Source of the DNA: Nocardia sp. BMG51109
GTDB taxonomy: Bacteria > Actinomycetota > Actinomycetes > Mycobacteriales > Mycobacteriaceae
Length of the DNA: 64,000 nt
Reading direction: 5' to 3'
Assembly: GCF_000526215.1 (NCBI RefSeq)
Contig: NZ_JAFQ01000004.1
Span: 2,418,001-2,482,000, forward strand
Shown: one piece after another, positions 61,358 through 64,000 of the stretch
Numbering within the stretch: the stretch's first letter is position 1
How the letters are laid out: each line of letters begins with the position of its first letter
The notes under the pieces: generated by a model
What the model was told of the DNA's origin: nothing
Databases searched by the model: none
Seen by the model: only the letters and a program-made list of their open reading frames with translations
Made by a program: the position numbers and the translations under genes

Positions 61358-62198
61358 TCCGCATCGCCCTCTCGCGGCGCGCGGCCACGCTCGATCCGGA
61401 TTCGCGACGAGCCATGCGCCGCAACACGATCGGGGCGATCGTCAGCCCGATCACGGTCCAGACTCCCAGCATGCCGAGCGTCTCCCAGTGCCGCCAGGAG
61501 TGGCCGAGCTCGACGACGGCCGCATCGCCGGGCAGCAGAGCCGAGCGCATGCCCAGGCCCAGCCAGTAGACCGGGAAGACCTGGGCCAGTCCCTGCACCC
61601 AGCCCGGCATCGCGGTGATGGGGTAGAAGATGCCGGACACCGCGACCAGGCCCATGATCGGAAACGAGATGAACCCGATATTGCGCGGGTTCTCGAACAC
61701 CGAGCCGAGGACCGCCCCGATCGGCAGCGTGGCGAGCAGGCCGAGCACGAGCACCCAGACCAGGGTGAACCAGGTGTAGACGCTGCCGAGGTGCAGCCCG
61801 CCGACGATGAAGGCCCCGGCCACCAGCATGACCACCACCTGCACCAGTACGGAACCGGAGGTGCTGATGATCTTGCCGATCAGGTAGCCGAACATGCCGT
61901 TCGGAGTCGCCTTGGCGCGCAACAGGGTTCCGTCTTCGCGATCGATGGCCAGGAACTGCGAGATGCCGAGCAGTCCGGTCGAGGCCACCAGCAGGCCCAG
62001 CACGCTCGGCAGGGCCAGCGACCCCAGACCGATTCCGGTGCTCTCGAAATGGCCGTTGCGCATGAAAAACAGCGCCACGAGCATGAGCATCGGCCAGAAG
62101 TACTGCACGAACAGATCTTGTCCGTTGGTGTGCATCTGGCGCATCTCGGTCAGCCCGCGAGCCGCCCCGGCCCGGGCCGCCGCCGCTATCGGACTCAT
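61347..62198 (-). CDS. ABC-2 type permease
   Basis: 283 residues with six hydrophobic segments. After a polar N-terminus: FVQYFWPMLMLVALFFM, LPSVLGLLVASTGLLGISQFLAIDREDGTLLRAKATPNG and GFISFPIMGLVAVSGIFYPITAMPGWVQGLAQVFPVYWLG, the ABC-2 transporter core. ATG at 62198 overlaps the ATPase stop (ATGA). Drug or lipid exporter; substrate unknown. Confidence 0.9.
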   Translation of the reverse strand: MSPIAAAARAGAARGLTEMRQMHTNGQDLFVQYFWPMLMLVALFFMRNGHFESTGIGLGSLALPSVLGLLVASTGLLGISQFLAIDREDGTLLRAKATPNGMFGYLIGKIISTSGSVLVQVVVMLVAGAFIVGGLHLGSVYTWFTLVWVLVLGLLATLPIGAVLGSVFENPRNIGFISFPIMGLVAVSGIFYPITAMPGWVQGLAQVFPVYWLGLGMRSALLPGDAAVVELGHSWRHWETLGMLGVWTVIGLTIAPIVLRRMARRESGSSVAARRERAMRSAY

Positions 62199-63124
62199 CG
62201 GGTCACCTCCTCCAGGCTGTGCACCTCGGCGCCGCCCTGCCCGGACTCGAAGCGCTGCACCAGGATCATGTAGGTGTCCTCGAGCGAGGCGCGGCGCACC
62301 TCCAGTTCGCCGATCGCCTCGCCGTACTGCTGGAACAGCTCGTAGACGAACTTGGTCGATTCGGTGGTGGTGTGCACGAACCGCTGACCCTCGCGGGTCC
62401 ATTTCACCTCGGCCTCGCCGGCGATCCGCCGCGACAGCTCGTCGGCCGAGCCGTCGGCGATGATGCGCCCGCCGGCCAGGATCAGGATGCGGTCGGCCAG
62501 CTTCTCCGCCTCGTCCAGGTCGTGCGTGGTCAGCATGATCGTGGTGTGCTCGTCGTCGGACAGGCGGTGGATCAGGTCGTGGAATTCGCGGCGCGCCTGC
62601 GGATCGAAGCCCGCGGTGGGTTCGTCGAGGAACAGCAGTTCCGGCCGGCCGACGATGCCGATGGCCACGTCCAGGCGGCGGCGCTGGCCGCCGGACAGTC
62701 TGCTGATCTTGGTGTCGGACTGCTCGGTCAGGCCGACCGCGGCGATCAGTTCGTCGGTGTCCCACGGCCGGGTGATCGCCGCCGTCGAATACGGCGCGTA
62801 GTACGCCCCGAGCTGGGTCAGCAGCTCGCGCACGCGCCAGCGGCCGTGGTCGCGCCAGGATTGCAGCACGATGCCCAACCGCGCCCGCCACGTCTCGTCG
62901 CCGTGCGCGGGATCGGTGCCGAGCACCGTGACCTCGCCGGCCGACCGCATCCGGAAGCTCTCCAGGATCTCGATCGTGGTGGTCTTACCCGCGCCGTTCG
63001 GCCCCAGCAGCACCAGGACCTCTCCCGCGCGGGCCTGAAATGTCACGTCGTGCAACACGTCCCGGGTGCCGTACCGCATTCGCAGACCCCGGACGTCGAG
63101 CACGACGTCATCGCCTACTGTCAT
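62195..63124 (-). CDS. ABC exporter ATPase
   Basis: 309 residues. Walker A GPNGAGKTTTIEIL, Q-loop VLQSWRDHGRW, signature LSGGQRRRLDVAIG, Walker B LLFLDEPTAGFDPQARR, switch LTTHDLDEAEKLAD. The C-terminal extension (FVYELFQQYGEAIGELEVRR) is typical of CcmA/DrrA exporters. GGAGGG lies 6 nt before ATG 63124. First gene of the ATPase-permease-XRE operon. Confidence 0.93.
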   Translation of the reverse strand: MTVGDDVVLDVRGLRMRYGTRDVLHDVTFQARAGEVLVLLGPNGAGKTTTIEILESFRMRSAGEVTVLGTDPAHGDETWRARLGIVLQSWRDHGRWRVRELLTQLGAYYAPYSTAAITRPWDTDELIAAVGLTEQSDTKISRLSGGQRRRLDVAIGIVGRPELLFLDEPTAGFDPQARREFHDLIHRLSDDEHTTIMLTTHDLDEAEKLADRILILAGGRIIADGSADELSRRIAGEAEVKWTREGQRFVHTTTESTKFVYELFQQYGEAIGELEVRRASLEDTYMILVQRFESGQGGAEVHSLEEVTR

Positions 63125-63228
63125 CCTGCCCTCCGTAGCAACATCAGGATGGCTCGTAGCATATCTACTACACCCGGAGGCGCACAGGGATTTTCGCCGA
63201 GCGCGGAATCGCCGACGTGTCCAGCGAA

Positions 63229-63660
63229 CTACGGTCTGGTGCAGAGGAATTCGACGGCGGCGGCGTAGCCCTGGATGCCCATGCCCGCGACCACCGCGGT
63301 GGCGATGGGGGAGATGTAGGAGTGGTGCCGGAAGTCCTCCCGGGCGTGCACGTTCGAGATGTGCACCTCCACGATCGGCACCTCCGGGACGACCAGCGCG
63401 TCCCGCAGCGCCACCGAGGTGTGGGTGAATCCGCCGGGATTGATGACGATGGCGGACTCGGCCCCGCGCGCCGCGTGCACCCGATCGATGAGGGCGCCTT
63501 CGGAATTGGACTGGAACGCGATGATCTCCCGGCCGAAACGCGCGGCCGTCTTGCGGCACAGCTCGATGACGTCGTCGAGGGTGTCCGAGCCGTACACGTC
63601 GGGCTGGCGGGCGCCCAGCATATTCAGGTTCGGGCCGTTGAGCACGAGGATCGGTGCCAT
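63229..63660 (-). CDS. aroQ: type II 3-dehydroquinate dehydratase
   Basis: 143 residues. [20 protein letters not shown] (active-site Arg and Tyr), [32 protein letters not shown] and [21 protein letters not shown] (catalytic His). Third step of the shikimate pathway. ATG at 63660 lies 7 nt after a TAAGGT box. No other aro genes are in the window; the conserved gene at the right edge is upstream. Confidence 0.95.
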   Translation of the reverse strand: MAPILVLNGPNLNMLGARQPDVYGSDTLDDVIELCRKTAARFGREIIAFQSNSEGALIDRVHAARGAESAIVINPGGFTHTSVALRDALVVPEVPIVEVHISNVHAREDFRHHSYISPIATAVVAGMGIQGYAAAVEFLCTRP

Positions 63661-63667
63661 GCCGGAC

Positions 63668-63673
63668 ACCTTA
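63668..63673 (-). promoter_or_regulatory. candidate -10 box (TAAGGT), leaderless aroQ
   Basis: TANNNT box 7 nt upstream of the aroQ ATG on the minus strand, inside the 29-bp spacer after the upstream gene. Confidence 0.4.
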
Positions 63674-63689
63674 GTCGGCGCCCGCGATA

Positions 63690-64000
63690 TCAGAGCCCGC
63701 GCGGACCCTCGGCGCGCAGATCGTCGACCTTGCGCATGGCCGAGCGCAGCTCGTCGAGCCATTCCTCGGCGTGCTTGCCGGCCAGCTTCACCGTCCAGGC
63801 CAGCGCGTCGGCGCGGGAGCGGGCGACCCCGGCGTCCACCAGCGTGTCCAGCACCTTTCGCTCCGGCTGGCGCAGCCGCGTCATCACCGGAACCGCCAAG
63901 TGGGTGAACAGGATTCGCTCGCCCTCCACCGAGACGCCCCAGGCGACGTTGCGGCCGTAGCGGGCCTGCGCCTCCTGAGCGATTTGTATCCGGGCCGGAC
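63690..64000 (-). CDS. conserved protein of unknown function (5' end off window)
   Basis: The last 102 codons run in from the right edge without a start: [20 protein letters not shown], then [20 protein letters not shown], and a helical C-terminus with [21 protein letters not shown]. An internal GTG at 63929 could act as a start but the coding pattern clearly continues upstream. No membrane helix. Family not recognised with certainty; probably actinobacterial and upstream of aroQ. Confidence 0.7.
   Translation of the reverse strand, partial: PARIQIAQEAQARYGRNVAWGVSVEGERILFTHLAVPVMTRLRQPERKVLDTLVDAGVARSRADALAWTVKLAGKHAEEWLDELRSAMRKVDDLRAEGPRGL

Overview
The window is one contiguous piece of a high-GC actinobacterial chromosome, most likely Nocardia or a close relative in the Mycobacteriales. 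This rests on several gene sets: PadR + inositol-1-phosphate synthase next to DUF5318 and a PonA1-type penicillin-binding protein (the arrangement known from mycobacteria), LpqY/SugA/SugB trehalose-type importer genes, a SigL/RslA-like sigma/anti-sigma pair, F420-type luciferase-like oxidoreductases and a mycobacterial-type glucosylglycerate hydrolase. Many genes have a TANNNT box 6-8 nt before the start codon, the usual layout of leaderless actinobacterial transcripts. I saw no tRNA, rRNA, CRISPR array, insertion sequence or prophage.

Layout. 0-7.5 kb: two paralogous class A penicillin-binding proteins flank DUF5318, padR-ino1 and a tandem pair of GyrI-like proteins. 7.7-11.1 kb: lpqY-sugA-sugB, with the likely ATPase SugC displaced to 17.3-18.4 kb. 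11.2-17.2 kb: DUF2786 protein, small metallohydrolase, secreted protein, menC, thiolase and a divergent HxlR regulator. 18.6-23.8 kb: cyclopropane-synthase-like methyltransferase, then a two-component system running into a DUF4153-type membrane protein. 23.8-29.4 kb: quinone-oxidoreductase-like gene with a leader peptide, DM13 protein, glycolipid-binding protein, thioesterase, LLM oxidoreductase, and a YeiH-type exporter with a separate 45-residue membrane peptide. 29.4-32 kb: amino-acid ABC importer whose binding-protein/permease gene carries an in-frame amber codon. 32-41.6 kb: PhoX-type protein, GH25 lysozyme, glucosylglycerate hydrolase, SDR, leuS, SdpI and a HAD hydrolase.

41.7-48.9 kb is the most interesting part. 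An EXLDI-family protein with a ribbon-helix-helix-like N-terminus and a DrrAB-like ABC exporter are transcribed away from a tightly coupled four-gene operon: ThDP enzyme, SRPBCC protein, KASIII-like enzyme lacking the catalytic His, and HisC-like aminotransferase. It looks like a compact, possibly undescribed small-molecule locus with its own exporter and regulator.

49-64 kb: rslA/sigL, YqgE, an acyltransferase with a 17-bp minisatellite at its stop codon, GNAT, a secreted peptidase-like hydrolase, glycerate kinase, an imine-reductase-like enzyme with a divergent Cys-rich HxlR regulator, an erythromycin-esterase-like protein with a divergent TioE/MerR regulator, a decayed O-methyltransferase fragment, a DUF574 methyltransferase, an LLM oxidoreductase, an ABC exporter + XRE regulator operon, aroQ, and a partial conserved gene at the right edge.
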